Source of the DNA: Idiomarina seosinensis_A
Lineage (GTDB): Bacteria; Pseudomonadota; Gammaproteobacteria; Enterobacterales; Alteromonadaceae
Assembly (NCBI RefSeq): GCF_044797955.1
Contig: NZ_CP085211.1
Location: 992,001 to 1,056,000 of the forward strand
DNA: 64,000 nt
Reading direction: 5' to 3'
The translations under genes and the position numbers were made by a program. The notes below the pieces were generated by a model. The model did no database searches. It was not told where the DNA came from and saw only the letters and a list, made by a program, of their open reading frames with translations. This document shows positions 1 to 8,607 of this stretch, one piece after another. The stretch's first letter is position 1, and each line of letters starts with the position of its first letter.

Positions 1-661
1 GGCGAAAACTGATCAGATAACGCAGTAGCGATGCTTTATCTAGCTGTGGACCAAAACCGTGTATATAAACCGAACCCCAGTCGGGTTGATTGGTGATAAG
101 GCAATTAGACTTCAGTAAGTGGCTTTTTACCGTTAGCTCCTGATCAGTCTGACTATCCAGTACTGTCAGTAAATCCGGATTATAGTCATAACAGTCGATG
201 CCAATATCCTGGTCGTCTAACAATTCACCGGGCAACTCTGCCAACGGCTGCCTGGCTGCCTCAGTCAACGAAGTTAACTGGACTGATACCGGGCCACCGG
301 CACAGCGCGAGAGATCCTGTTCAAGGCACTGCTGCACCTGATGCCAGTTGTGGAAACAGCTTTCATTTAAACTGTTCAGATACAGCTTAAATGACTTAGA
401 TTCAATTAAGTTAGGGCTGTCGGCCGGTACCGAAAAATAACCAATTGCTACTTGTGGCAAGCCTTTATCGTTCAGCCAGGACAGCTCATAGCCGGTCCAG
501 AAGTCGATGCCGCTGAAAGGCAAAGCCGCCGTTTCGTCAATGCCGATAGACTGGCGATTTAATGTCCTTGGCACAGCCTGTAGTTGGTCGGCATCGTAAT
601 GGTCAGGATAATCGGCGATTTGACCGAGGTTTAGGTGATCCAGTGCAGTGTTCTTTGGCAT
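1..661 (-). CDS. queF: NADPH-dependent 7-cyano-7-deazaguanine reductase (partial, C-terminus beyond window)
   Basis: Reduces preQ0 to preQ1 in queuosine tRNA modification, in the cytoplasm. About 220 N-terminal residues are visible before the window edge. The long, tandem T-fold (E. coli-like) form is indicated by the substrate-binding motif ESKSFKLYL at about residues 87-95 and the catalytic-cysteine block SNCLITNQPDWGS, with Cys187. The ATG at 659-661 gives the family N-terminus MPKNTALDHL; an ATG 4 bases upstream is out of frame. It diverges from syd, as in E. coli. The open frame runs off the left edge, so its end cannot be described. Confidence 0.95.
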   Translation of the reverse strand, partial: MPKNTALDHLNLGQIADYPDHYDADQLQAVPRTLNRQSIGIDETAALPFSGIDFWTGYELSWLNDKGLPQVAIGYFSVPADSPNLIESKSFKLYLNSLNESCFHNWHQVQQCLEQDLSRCAGGPVSVQLTSLTEAARQPLAELPGELLDDQDIGIDCYDYNPDLLTVLDSQTDQELTVKSHLLKSNCLITNQPDWGSVYIHGFGPQLDKASLLRYLISFR

Positions 662-683
662 TCATCGGCTCCGCAAGTACAAT
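655..683 (+). promoter_or_regulatory. Probable sigma-70 promoter for syd
   Basis: TTGGCA at 655-660 and TACAAT at 678-683 are separated by exactly 17 bases, and each matches 5 of 6 consensus bases. It lies about 40 bases upstream of the syd ATG. The -35 box overlaps the start codon of the divergent queF, so the two genes share a very tight control region. Called from sequence match only. Confidence 0.6.
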
Positions 684-720
684 GGCCGATATTCTAAAGA
701 TATTTAAAGGTAAGTGCCAG

Positions 721-1287
721 ATGAACTCAGCTCTCGATGCATTAATGGAGCGTTACCAACAACAAGTGCGACCCTTGCTGACTGATCATATTGAAGATTG
801 GCAAAGTCCCATTTACCAGCAGGTAACCGACAGTGGGCAGGTGCATTGGCTACCCTGCCGGCAACAGCCCGAACTGAATTTTTCCGACCTGGAAACTGCG
901 CTGGAATTAAGGTTTCATCCGGCGTTAAAAGCCTTTTATGGTCGCTGGTACGCCGGTGATCTCGGTGTTGTCTTCCAGCCACCTGGTGATGACCAGTCGG
1001 CCGAAAGGCCACACCCGGTTCTGTTACTGCAAATACAGGGGCCTGAAGACGGCGAGCGCTTGCTGCAAAATTTAACCGGACATATTTTAATGAAGCGCAA
1101 CCTAAAACAGCCAGAAACCTTGTTTATTGGGCTGGCGGAAGAAGCGGAGGACTTATTAATTTCGGTCGATAATGAGACCGGCAGGGTCGGGCTTGAGTGG
1201 ATTGGCAAAGAACAGCATCAGGTGTTAGCGGATAGCTTGGCGGAATTTTTACGCTGCTGCTCCCCAAATAATGGTGAAACTGACTAA
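721..1287 (+). CDS. syd: Syd, SecY-interacting protein
   Basis: Syd is a small peripheral cytoplasmic-membrane protein that binds SecY and is thought to act on faulty SecYEG translocons. The 188-residue product is close to the E. coli length (about 181). It is recognised by its overall pattern, including the segments ALKAFYGRWYAGDL and LFIGLAEEAEDLLISVDN. The frame is open further upstream, but the ATG at 721 gives the Syd N-terminus and removes a 53-residue extension that would overlap queF antisense. It is divergent from queF, a conserved gammaproteobacterial arrangement. Confidence 0.92.
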   Translation: MNSALDALMERYQQQVRPLLTDHIEDWQSPIYQQVTDSGQVHWLPCRQQPELNFSDLETALELRFHPALKAFYGRWYAGDLGVVFQPPGDDQSAERPHPVLLLQIQGPEDGERLLQNLTGHILMKRNLKQPETLFIGLAEEAEDLLISVDNETGRVGLEWIGKEQHQVLADSLAEFLRCCSPNNGETD

Positions 1288-1402
1288 TAAGTTGCAAAAA
1301 AAGCTTATTACGGTCAGAGCTAAATCTTTAAAAAACAATAACTTACTTCTTGGCTTGTTATTTGCAAATTTGAGACGTCTATTCAAACCAAGGAGAAAAA
1401 AA

Positions 1403-1783
1403 ATGACAAAAACAGGGCTTGCCACGGCTTTGATGATCGGCGTACTCAGTTTGTCCGGCTGCATGGTGATATCAGAAACTGGTCTGCAGCATGACCAGGC
1501 GCAGTACGATGGAAAACAAAGAGAACAGCAAAATCGCAATAAAATAGCTGCGCTACCGATGGCCTTATCGGCAGAGGAGGTCAGACAACGGCTGGGTACG
1601 CCGGACTTTAATGACCGCTGGCAGGGCGAAAACCGTAACATTCAGGTTTTATATTACCGCACCCATCGTCTGCACAGCGACGGCAATACGACCCGGGATG
1701 AATGTACGCCACTGGTATTTATTAATAATGAATTGGTTGGTACCGGTCAATTGGCTCTCGACAGAGTGGAAAAATCTCGCTAG
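1403..1783 (+). CDS. DUF3192 family lipoprotein
   Basis: Predicted lipoprotein of 126 residues and unknown function. The signal peptide ends in a lipobox, LSGC, with the acylated Cys at residue 20. The residue after Cys is Met rather than Asp, which by the Lol rule suggests the outer membrane. The mature part resembles a small BamE/SmpA-like fold, with EVRQRLGTPDFND, QVLYYRTHR and DECTPLVF, the hallmarks of DUF3192. The start is the ATG at 1403, preceded by AAGGAG at 1390-1395; the frame extends upstream into the syd end without a signal sequence. Family name is from pattern memory. Confidence 0.88.
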   Translation: MTKTGLATALMIGVLSLSGCMVISETGLQHDQAQYDGKQREQQNRNKIAALPMALSAEEVRQRLGTPDFNDRWQGENRNIQVLYYRTHRLHSDGNTTRDECTPLVFINNELVGTGQLALDRVEKSR

Positions 1784-1824
1784 CTTGATAACGGCTTTAG
1801 AAAATAAAAGAGCGAGGAAAACTT

Positions 1825-2475
1825 ATGGTTGAAGCAACACCATCGGCAGTGGACTCACAATCGACGGGCGAGTTGGTTTATTTAACGGCAGAGGATCTAA
1901 AATTAGCGGCTTCTTTGCTTTATCAAACCTACAAAGGTGACGAATTATTCCGGCGTATTTTCCGCGCCGATAAAAGTGACTACGAAAAACGTTTAAGGGC
2001 AGCCATTCGTGAAGACCTCAATGCGTTTTGGGAAAATGATCAACCGATCGTTGGTTTGCGAGACGGCGATACGCTGCTGGGTGTTGCTTGCCTGACTCGT
2101 CCAGGCAACAGTTTTGGACCGAACAAGTTCTGGCATTGGCGCATTTCGATGTTAATGACAGCTGGTTTTTTAAGCACCAAACAGGTGCTGGAAAAAGAAC
2201 GGCGGATAAAACAGGCCATGCCCGATGTGCCGTATCACATGTTGGCCTTTATTGCAGTCTCGCCGCAATATCAGCAGCGTGGCTTTGGTCAGCTGTTACT
2301 AAAAGCGGTGGACAGTATTGTCGCTGAGGACAGTGAATCAGAAGGTGTCGGCGTTTACGTCACCGAACAACAGCAGCGTGACTTTTTCAGCCAGCGCGGC
2401 TACCAGTCGGTGGCTACGATAGAAATTTCCGATTTACCCGGTGAGTTGCTTTTTCGTCAGCGCAATGCGGATTAG
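1825..2475 (+). CDS. GNAT family N-acetyltransferase
   Basis: Predicted acetyl-CoA-dependent acetyltransferase of 216 residues. The GNAT motif A is clear: AFIAVSPQYQQRGFGQLLL, with the Q-x-x-G-x-G acetyl-CoA loop at about residues 150-155. The C-terminal FFSQRGYQSV matches the usual motif B region. The N-terminal half (YKGDELFRRIF) is typical of small-molecule GNATs, but the substrate cannot be read from sequence. SD-like GAGGAA at 1813-1818 precedes the ATG. The 3' end overlaps the convergent DUF3301 gene by 4 bases. Confidence 0.88.
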   Translation: MVEATPSAVDSQSTGELVYLTAEDLKLAASLLYQTYKGDELFRRIFRADKSDYEKRLRAAIREDLNAFWENDQPIVGLRDGDTLLGVACLTRPGNSFGPNKFWHWRISMLMTAGFLSTKQVLEKERRIKQAMPDVPYHMLAFIAVSPQYQQRGFGQLLLKAVDSIVAEDSESEGVGVYVTEQQQRDFFSQRGYQSVATIEISDLPGELLFRQRNAD

Positions 2476-2783
2476 AGGTTAGGATCGCGAAACGGCGGTA
2501 ACTGGACACCTATCAGTTGTTGATTATGCAGTTCCAGGTCGCCTTCGTATCGGGTTTCACCATCGCTGCTAAAGCCCATTTTAAAGGTTGCCCGCCAGCC
2601 CGGTTGGCGGCCTTTAAAAGACCAACGGGTGTGATCACGGCGGACATCCAATAGTTGCAGCCGCTGCTGTTTACAGTAACGAATCGCGTGGCGATAGGCA
2701 CTTTCTGACTGTTGCCGGTGCTGCCAGAAAATCCACCCCAGCAACGCTATTAACAACAATAAAAGAACATCAAATAGCATCAT
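2472..2783 (-). CDS. DUF3301 family membrane-anchored protein
   Basis: Protein of 103 residues with one N-terminal hydrophobic segment (about residues 4-20, LFDVLLLLLIALLGWIFW). A cationic, soluble C-terminal part follows, with the conserved-looking CKQQRLQLLD and RWSFKGRQPGWRATFKMGFSSDGE. The length and layout match DUF3301, a gammaproteobacterial family of unknown function. It starts 4 bases after the end of the DUF3549 gene and is probably cotranscribed with it. The second Met (2778-2780) is an equally good start. Confidence 0.82.
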   Translation of the reverse strand: MMLFDVLLLLLIALLGWIFWQHRQQSESAYRHAIRYCKQQRLQLLDVRRDHTRWSFKGRQPGWRATFKMGFSSDGETRYEGDLELHNQQLIGVQLPPFRDPNL

Positions 2784-2787
2784 TAAG

Positions 2788-3813
2788 TTAACCTGTGATT
2801 TGGCCTCGTAAGCGGTTTAAAGCGGCCAGACTGTTGTTGCTCAGTTGACCCTGAGCAATCAGGCTTAACAATAAGGGACGGATTGTTGGTAAGGCAATAA
2901 TATCTCCAAACAGCGCGTCAAACAGTGGCTCAGGCAGTTGGCTGATGAGATCAAGGTAAAGTACTATCATTTCCTGATCTTGTAAGGCTGGCCATAAGCG
3001 GGCAGCGATAATCGTTGCACAATCGGCATCCAGCGTTTGCTCAGTTAACTGTTGTTTTAACCAACGTTGCAGCCTGCCATTGTCGGCATGGCTGGCTAAC
3101 GCCCGCAGTGCATCCCGTCTGAGTTCGGCCACACCACTGTCGAGCAGAATTAATAGTTGATCACGCAGGCGCGCCGGCACGGTTTGCTGTTCTAAGGCGA
3201 CGGCCAGCGGCTGACGAAGTTGGCCGGGGTAGTGCTCAAAGCCCTGCGCTACCGCAGCGGCAAGTTCGGGTAAATTATTCAGACGAGCGGCGCAGTCGTG
3301 TATTCCCTGCAGGCCAAGTTGCTGCCAGTCGGTTTGTTGATGCTGCAAATAAGTAACGGCCTGATCAAAATACTGGCTTGGATGCTGCCGGTACTGGACT
3401 CTTATGCGGGCATGCAGGGCTGCCCTCTGAGTTTCATTGGGGGTAAATAAATAAGGGTTTTGTTGTAACTGCTGTTGTTGTTGCTCGCTGAGTTCGCCCG
3501 TTAATTCGTGGCCAAGTGCCCCCAGGACAAATTCCAGATAATGGTCGCGGGCGGCTGTGCTTAATAAACCCCGCTCATCCAGAGGAAATTGCAAAAACCA
3601 AAGAAAATCATTGCTTGGTTGCTGGCGGTGATGAAAGATAACCGCAAGTTGCGCCTGATGACGAATAGGGAAAGGGTAGGGTTGTTGTTGACGCTCAATC
3701 GCATCGAACTGCTGATTATCGATGCAGGTGAGGCGACGACCGAGGTCGTAAATTTGATAGTCGGCCTGTCCGGCTTGCAAGAATTCACCCAAGGTAGCGA
3801 TGGTTTGCGTCAC
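2788..3813 (-). CDS. DUF3549 family protein
   Basis: Protein of 341 residues matching the DUF3549 family of Vibrio, Shewanella and relatives, with no established function. Visible features are the start TIATLGEFLQAGQADYQIYD, the FPLDERGLLSTAARDHYLEFVLGALG region, and a helical, HEAT-like second half rich in Leu, Ala and Gln. There are no membrane segments or catalytic motifs that I recognise. A Q-rich tract (SEQQQQQLQQ) sits near residue 112. It diverges from yqcC-truC and heads a two-gene unit with DUF3301. Confidence 0.83.
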   Translation of the reverse strand: MTQTIATLGEFLQAGQADYQIYDLGRRLTCIDNQQFDAIERQQQPYPFPIRHQAQLAVIFHHRQQPSNDFLWFLQFPLDERGLLSTAARDHYLEFVLGALGHELTGELSEQQQQQLQQNPYLFTPNETQRAALHARIRVQYRQHPSQYFDQAVTYLQHQQTDWQQLGLQGIHDCAARLNNLPELAAAVAQGFEHYPGQLRQPLAVALEQQTVPARLRDQLLILLDSGVAELRRDALRALASHADNGRLQRWLKQQLTEQTLDADCATIIAARLWPALQDQEMIVLYLDLISQLPEPLFDALFGDIIALPTIRPLLLSLIAQGQLSNNSLAALNRLRGQITG

Positions 3814-3908
3814 AACATCTCCTCAAAAGCTTGAATTTTAGCATGAATTAACTCACTATTGCCGCCATTATAGCGGTTTTCTCGGATCAAGTGGTAACGG
3901 AGTCTGCC

Positions 3909-4253
3909 ATGGAGCAGTATCAAAAAGCTGCACGTTTACTGGACAGAATAGAACGTGAGCTTAATAGTCTGGGGTTGTGGCAAGCGCATCAGCCTCCTGT
4001 TCAGGCGTTGGAAAGTCAGCAACCTTTCGCGGTTGATACTTTAGAATTTCATCAGTGGCTTCAGTTTGTCATGATTCCTCGTATGTGGGCTCTTATTGAC
4101 GGACACCAACCCTTGCCGGAATCCATTGCCGTAAGCCCTATGGCTGCGCAGACTTACCGTAATGAACTGGAACAACATGAACAGTTAATTGCGTTGATCC
4201 GCGAATTTGATGTGTTACTCAGCGGTACTGATCCCCTGCAGGACGATGTTTAG
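3909..4253 (+). CDS. yqcC: YqcC family protein (DUF446)
   Basis: Small 114-residue cytoplasmic protein of the YqcC family, function unknown. The conserved core is visible as LNSLGLW, FAVDTLEFHQWLQFVMIPRMW and LIREFDVLLSG. It is almost always found next to truC, and here its TAG stop overlaps the truC GTG start by one base (4253), implying translational coupling. The ATG at 3909 is preceded by GGAG at 3898-3901; a GTG at 3891 in the same frame has no upstream SD. Confidence 0.88.
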   Translation: MEQYQKAARLLDRIERELNSLGLWQAHQPPVQALESQQPFAVDTLEFHQWLQFVMIPRMWALIDGHQPLPESIAVSPMAAQTYRNELEQHEQLIALIREFDVLLSGTDPLQDDV

Positions 4254-4981
4254 TGTCGGCCCCAGCTCTGCCTATTGTCTATCAAGACGAGCATCTGGTC
4301 GTTATTGATAAGCCCTCCGGACTGCTGGTTCATCGTAGCCGGATGGCAACCGATGCCAAAGTCTTTGCCATGCAGCTATTGCGCGATCAGCTTGGTCAGC
4401 ATGTGTATCCTTTGCACCGGTTAGACCGGCCAACGTCAGGGTTGTTGGTGTTTGCACTTGATAGCGATACGGCGCGTAGGGTCAACGAGCAGTGGACTGA
4501 GCGTCTGGTTGAAAAAACCTATCACGCTGTCGTCCGTGGTTATGCAGATGATCACGGCGTTATTGATTATGCGTTAAAAGAAGAGCTGGATAAAATTGCG
4601 GATAAACAGGTGCGGGACGATAAAGAAGCCCAGCAGGCCATTACTCACTACCGATGCCTGGAACGGGTGGAATTACCCTTTAAAGTCAGTAAAAAGCACG
4701 ATACCAGCCGCTATTCACTGGTCGAGCTGCAGCCGAAAACCGGCCGTAAGCATCAGCTGCGACGCCACATGTCGCACATCCGCCATCCGATCATTGGTGA
4801 CAGCCGTCATGGCGAGGGCCGGCATAACCGGTTTTTCCAGAACCATTTTGGCAGTCACCGCTTGCTGCTTGCAGCCACTAACATCCGTTTTCATCACCCT
4901 CATACCGGCAAATTACTGGACCTGTCCGTAGAATTGCCTGATGAATTGACGAGGGCGTTTGGGCCGGACCCGCTTGCGTGA
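4253..4981 (+). CDS. truC: tRNA pseudouridine(65) synthase TruC
   Basis: Isomerises uridine 65 of tRNA to pseudouridine. The RluA-family catalytic motif HRLDRPTSGLL is present at residues 55-65, with Asp58 the predicted nucleophile. DKPSGLLVH near the N-terminus and KTGRKHQLRRHM in the second half are also family hallmarks. At 242 residues it lacks an N-terminal S4 domain, as expected for TruC rather than RluC/D. It starts with GTG, overlapping the yqcC stop. A stable hairpin follows 70 bases downstream. Confidence 0.95.
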   Translation: MSAPALPIVYQDEHLVVIDKPSGLLVHRSRMATDAKVFAMQLLRDQLGQHVYPLHRLDRPTSGLLVFALDSDTARRVNEQWTERLVEKTYHAVVRGYADDHGVIDYALKEELDKIADKQVRDDKEAQQAITHYRCLERVELPFKVSKKHDTSRYSLVELQPKTGRKHQLRRHMSHIRHPIIGDSRHGEGRHNRFFQNHFGSHRLLLAATNIRFHHPHTGKLLDLSVELPDELTRAFGPDPLA

Positions 4982-5051
4982 GTTGTTCACACGTACGGCC
5001 ATTCGCAGTCAGATTAAATCTGATATCCGTCAGTATATTACGCGAATTACT

Positions 5052-5099
5052 GCCGCTTAGTAGGGCGCTGGTCTGCGCCCTGTTAAGCGGCTTTGTTAT
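5052..5099 (+). terminator. Intrinsic terminator after truC
   Basis: A long two-part hairpin: outer 8-bp stem GCCGCTTA (5052-5059) with TAAGCGGC (5084-5091), inner 7-bp stem AGGGCGC with GCGCCCT. It is followed by a short T-rich run in the plus direction. It abuts the dapD stop codon (5096-5098). In the minus direction the stem is equally stable but lacks a clear T-tract, so it may serve dapD only weakly. Confidence 0.65.
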
Positions 5100-5926
5100 T
5101 CAGCACTGCGCAGTAAGGCATTAATGCCCACTTTGGCGCGGGTTTTTGCATCCACTCGTTTAACAATGATAGCTGCATACAGGCTGTGAGAACCGTCGGC
5201 TGCAGGCAATGCCCCGGGAACGACGACGGCCCCGGCCGGTACTCTGCCGTACAGGATGTTATCGTTCTCGCGGTCATAAATGCGAGTACTCTGGCCCAGA
5301 TACACACCCATCGAAATAACCGCTCCTTCTTCAACAATAACACCTTCGACCACTTCCGAGCGTGCGCCGATAAAGCAATTGTCTTCGATAATGGTTGGGT
5401 TGGCCTGTAATGGCTCCAGTACTCCACCAATGCCTACGCCACCGGATAAATGGACATTGCGGCCAATTTGCGCACACGAACCAACCGTAGCCCAGGTGTC
5501 AATCATAGTGCCATCGCCAACGTAGGCGCCAATATTTACATAAGAGGGCATAACCACTACATTACGGCCGATAAATGCGCCTTTACGAACCATTGCCGGC
5601 GGCACCACGCGCATGCCTTCAGCCCGAAAACGAACGCTGTCGTAATCGGCAAATTTGGCTGGTACTTTGTCCCAGAAACGCGTTTCACCGCCATGGATAA
5701 GCTCATTGTCGTTTAACCGGAAGGATAACAGCACTGCTTTTTTCAGCCATTGATGAACAACCCATTCACCGGAGAGTTTTTCGGCAACCCGTAGTTCACC
5801 ACGATCAATTTCATCAATTACGTATCGCACCGCTTCACGTAATTCTTCATCATCCGTTTGCGGATTAATGTTGTCGCGGTGTTCAAACGCATCAATAATT
5901 TTCTGTTTATAAGAATCTATCGCCAT
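5096..5926 (-). CDS. dapD: 2,3,4,5-tetrahydropyridine-2,6-dicarboxylate N-succinyltransferase
   Basis: Succinylates tetrahydrodipicolinate in the succinylase branch of lysine and meso-diaminopimelate synthesis. The 276 residues match the E. coli length (274). The N-terminal helical part is followed by a left-handed beta-helix of hexapeptide repeats. The segments VVPPAMVRKGAFIGRNVVVMP, GGVGIGGVLEPLQA and FIGARSEVVEGV are typical. It lies 26 bases downstream of glnD in the map-glnD-dapD order known from E. coli. An AGGAGC SD precedes the start on the minus strand. Confidence 0.97.
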   Translation of the reverse strand: MAIDSYKQKIIDAFEHRDNINPQTDDEELREAVRYVIDEIDRGELRVAEKLSGEWVVHQWLKKAVLLSFRLNDNELIHGGETRFWDKVPAKFADYDSVRFRAEGMRVVPPAMVRKGAFIGRNVVVMPSYVNIGAYVGDGTMIDTWATVGSCAQIGRNVHLSGGVGIGGVLEPLQANPTIIEDNCFIGARSEVVEGVIVEEGAVISMGVYLGQSTRIYDRENDNILYGRVPAGAVVVPGALPAADGSHSLYAAIIVKRVDAKTRAKVGINALLRSAE

Positions 5927-5952
5927 TAGAGCTCCTGAATCATGGTGTTAGG

Positions 5953-8604
5953 CTAAAAATCTAAGTGTTTAATAATTTGTTGTTTCAGAGTTTGTTTTTC
6001 AGTTTCTGTTAACGCTTCATTTTTTGTTGAGGCGACAATGAACAGGTCGTCCGCTTGTTCGCCAATGGTCGTAATTTTAGCGGCCAGCAGAACCACATCC
6101 AGACGTTGTAAAATAGCGGCAAACTTGGCGATAAGACCGGGCCGGTCGAGCGTGGTCAGCTCAAACGTGGTGCGCCGCTGATGCTTACTGGGAATAAATT
6201 TCACCTGGGTTTTTACATTAAAGTTTTTCATTCGCCGGGACAGCGGACGATGGGTTTGCGGCACCGACTTGCGCTTATGTAACACATCCAGCAGTTGCTG
6301 TTTGACATCCTCTATACGTCGCGGATCGGTCAATGGCTTGCCGTCGCGCTGCAACAATACAAAGGTATCCATTACAAAGCCATCGCGGGTGGCAAGAATT
6401 TGCGCGTCCAGGATACTGAGCTGTTCACTGTCCAGAACGCCGGCGACTGAGGCAAACAGGTGGCTTTCTTCGTGGTGATAAATAAATAGCTCAGTAGTTC
6501 CGTAATTATTTTCGTCGCCAATTAAAATCAGTGGCAGCTGTTCGGTATTCAGATTAAGAATATGCTGGGAGTGCCAGCTGATTTGCTCTGCCGTGTGGCG
6601 GAAAAAATAATCCGCAGTAAACCGCCCCCATAAAGCCAAAATTTCTTTTTCATCAAAACCGGCACTGAGTAACAGCGCCATCGCACTGGCTTTATTCTGT
6701 TGTATTTTTTGCCGTACATCCAGCGTCGGAGTACTGCTGTTCTGTTTCAGTAGATAGTGGGTAGCATTATATAACTCTTCCAGCAGCGTAGCCTTCCAGT
6801 TATTCCATAGGGAATGATTGGTAGCGCGGATATCGGCAACCGTCAGGCAATACAAATAGTCCATCCGTTCGCAGTCTTGCATTTGGTTGGCAAAGTTCTG
6901 GATCACCTCGGGGTCGTGAATATCTCGTTTTTGAGCGGTTACTGACAACGTCAGGTGATGTTCAACTAACCAGGCGACCAGTTCGGCATCTGCATCAGGG
7001 TATCCATGTTGATGACAGAAATTACGTGCGTCCATAGCACCAAGCTCGGAGTGGTCACCGCCACGACCTTTGGCAATATCATGAAAGATGCCCGCTAAAA
7101 ACAGGCAATGGCGGCGCTCCATGGTGGCGACTAACTGTTCGGCCAGGGGGAACTCGCCCTGATGCTCGGCTGCACTAAAGCGGTATAGGTTGCGAACCAG
7201 ACGATAGGTATGCTCATCAACGGTATAAGCATGGAATAAATCAAATTGCATTTGCCCGACGATTTGCTGCCACTGAGGCAGATAGCTGGCGACCACACTG
7301 TGGTGATGCATTAAGGCAAATGGGCGACCACAGCCGCGCGGATGCTCAATTAACTGACAAAACAATAAGCGACAGTCGGGGTCATAACTCAGTGGTTCAT
7401 TTAACTGCGCCCGGGCGTTGCGCAATAAGCGTATCGTATGCGACTGAATACCGGTAATTTGAGGGTTTTCAGCAATCAACACAAAGGCTTTGATCATGTT
7501 CTGGCGCTGGTCAAACACCTGGTCATGGCGGGCTGTCAGCATTTCTCCGCTGATGGCAAAATCCTCATTCAGATTTTTTGAATCCAGTAATTCCTGCGCG
7601 CCGAGAATAGCTTGCTGAAAAAACTGCAACAACATTTGGTTTAACTCGCTAACCCGTAACACCACCTTAAAGTAGTCTTTCATCATCAGCTCGACCGAGG
7701 CTTTGCCTTCATTGCCGTAGCCGAGGCGCACAGCAACCCCGGGCTGAAAGTCAAACAGCAGCCGGTCTTCACGCTTACCGACTTCCAGATGCAAAGCAAA
7801 GCGGATGCGCCACAGCCAGTTCATACATTCGCGTAATTCAACGAATTCATCTGCCGTCATGTACCCGTATTCAACCAGGCTTTCATCGGAATGAGTCTGA
7901 AAATGTCGTTTCGCGATCCAGCCAATAGTCTGGATATCGCGAAGACCACCGGGACTGGACTTTATATTTGGCTCAAGATTATACGAGGTACCATGGTACT
8001 GCTGATGCCGGCGCTGCTGTTCTTCATGTTTAGCCTGATAAAATTCGCGGCTGGACCAGGGGAAGTTACTGACCAGGTGTTGCTGGAACTGCTGGAAAGA
8101 GGGCTCGTCACCACAAAGGTAACGTGCTTCGATAAGGTTTGTGGCAATGGTGATGTCGTTAGCCGCCTGGGTAAAGCAATCATTAACGGTGCGAACTGCG
8201 TGACCAATATCCAGGTGCAGATCCCATAAAAAGGTCAAAAATTCGGTCAGCTTGGCAGCCGCTGATGCTTTTTGCGTATTATCCAGAATCAGCAGATCAA
8301 TATCCGAGCCGGGATGCAGTGTTTCGCGACCATAGCCACCGACCGCGACTAACGAAACCGGCTCGCAATTTAGTTGCAGTTGTTGCCACAGATGTTTTAA
8401 CAAGTGGTCAAAAAAGGCAGAACGATGATGGATTAATTCGTCAATGTCGGCTGTGATGAACTGTTGCTCTGACCACTGCCGATACTGTTCCAGCAGGTTG
8501 CGATAGGCATCACGGCAGGGTGATTCAGAAAGGGCAGGCCACTGCCCAAAAAAATCTGTCTGTGACAGCGATTCTGACGTCATCGTAGTTGCCATAATAA
8601 TCAC
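5953..8604 (-). CDS. glnD: [Protein-PII] uridylyltransferase / uridylyl-removing enzyme
   Basis: Bifunctional nitrogen sensor that uridylylates PII (GlnB/GlnK) when glutamine is low and removes UMP when it is high. Domains in order: nucleotidyltransferase with GGYGRETLHPGSDIDLLIL at about residues 89-107; HD hydrolase with FHDIAKGRGGDHS in the middle; two C-terminal ACT domains (LFASVAGVLDSEQ and TFELTTLDRPGLIAKFA). The length of 883 is close to E. coli (890). The GTG at 8604 or the in-frame ATG at 8595 could start it; neither has a strong SD. It begins 3 bases after the map stop. Confidence 0.96.
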   Translation of the reverse strand: MIIMATTMTSESLSQTDFFGQWPALSESPCRDAYRNLLEQYRQWSEQQFITADIDELIHHRSAFFDHLLKHLWQQLQLNCEPVSLVAVGGYGRETLHPGSDIDLLILDNTQKASAAAKLTEFLTFLWDLHLDIGHAVRTVNDCFTQAANDITIATNLIEARYLCGDEPSFQQFQQHLVSNFPWSSREFYQAKHEEQQRRHQQYHGTSYNLEPNIKSSPGGLRDIQTIGWIAKRHFQTHSDESLVEYGYMTADEFVELRECMNWLWRIRFALHLEVGKREDRLLFDFQPGVAVRLGYGNEGKASVELMMKDYFKVVLRVSELNQMLLQFFQQAILGAQELLDSKNLNEDFAISGEMLTARHDQVFDQRQNMIKAFVLIAENPQITGIQSHTIRLLRNARAQLNEPLSYDPDCRLLFCQLIEHPRGCGRPFALMHHHSVVASYLPQWQQIVGQMQFDLFHAYTVDEHTYRLVRNLYRFSAAEHQGEFPLAEQLVATMERRHCLFLAGIFHDIAKGRGGDHSELGAMDARNFCHQHGYPDADAELVAWLVEHHLTLSVTAQKRDIHDPEVIQNFANQMQDCERMDYLYCLTVADIRATNHSLWNNWKATLLEELYNATHYLLKQNSSTPTLDVRQKIQQNKASAMALLLSAGFDEKEILALWGRFTADYFFRHTAEQISWHSQHILNLNTEQLPLILIGDENNYGTTELFIYHHEESHLFASVAGVLDSEQLSILDAQILATRDGFVMDTFVLLQRDGKPLTDPRRIEDVKQQLLDVLHKRKSVPQTHRPLSRRMKNFNVKTQVKFIPSKHQRRTTFELTTLDRPGLIAKFAAILQRLDVVLLAAKITTIGEQADDLFIVASTKNEALTETEKQTLKQQIIKHLDF

Positions 8605-8607
8605 TTA

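Noticed and set aside
1282..1312. AT-rich inverted repeat TAATAAG/CTTATTA after syd as a terminator
   Set aside because: The stem is short and AT-only, with no T-tract after it.
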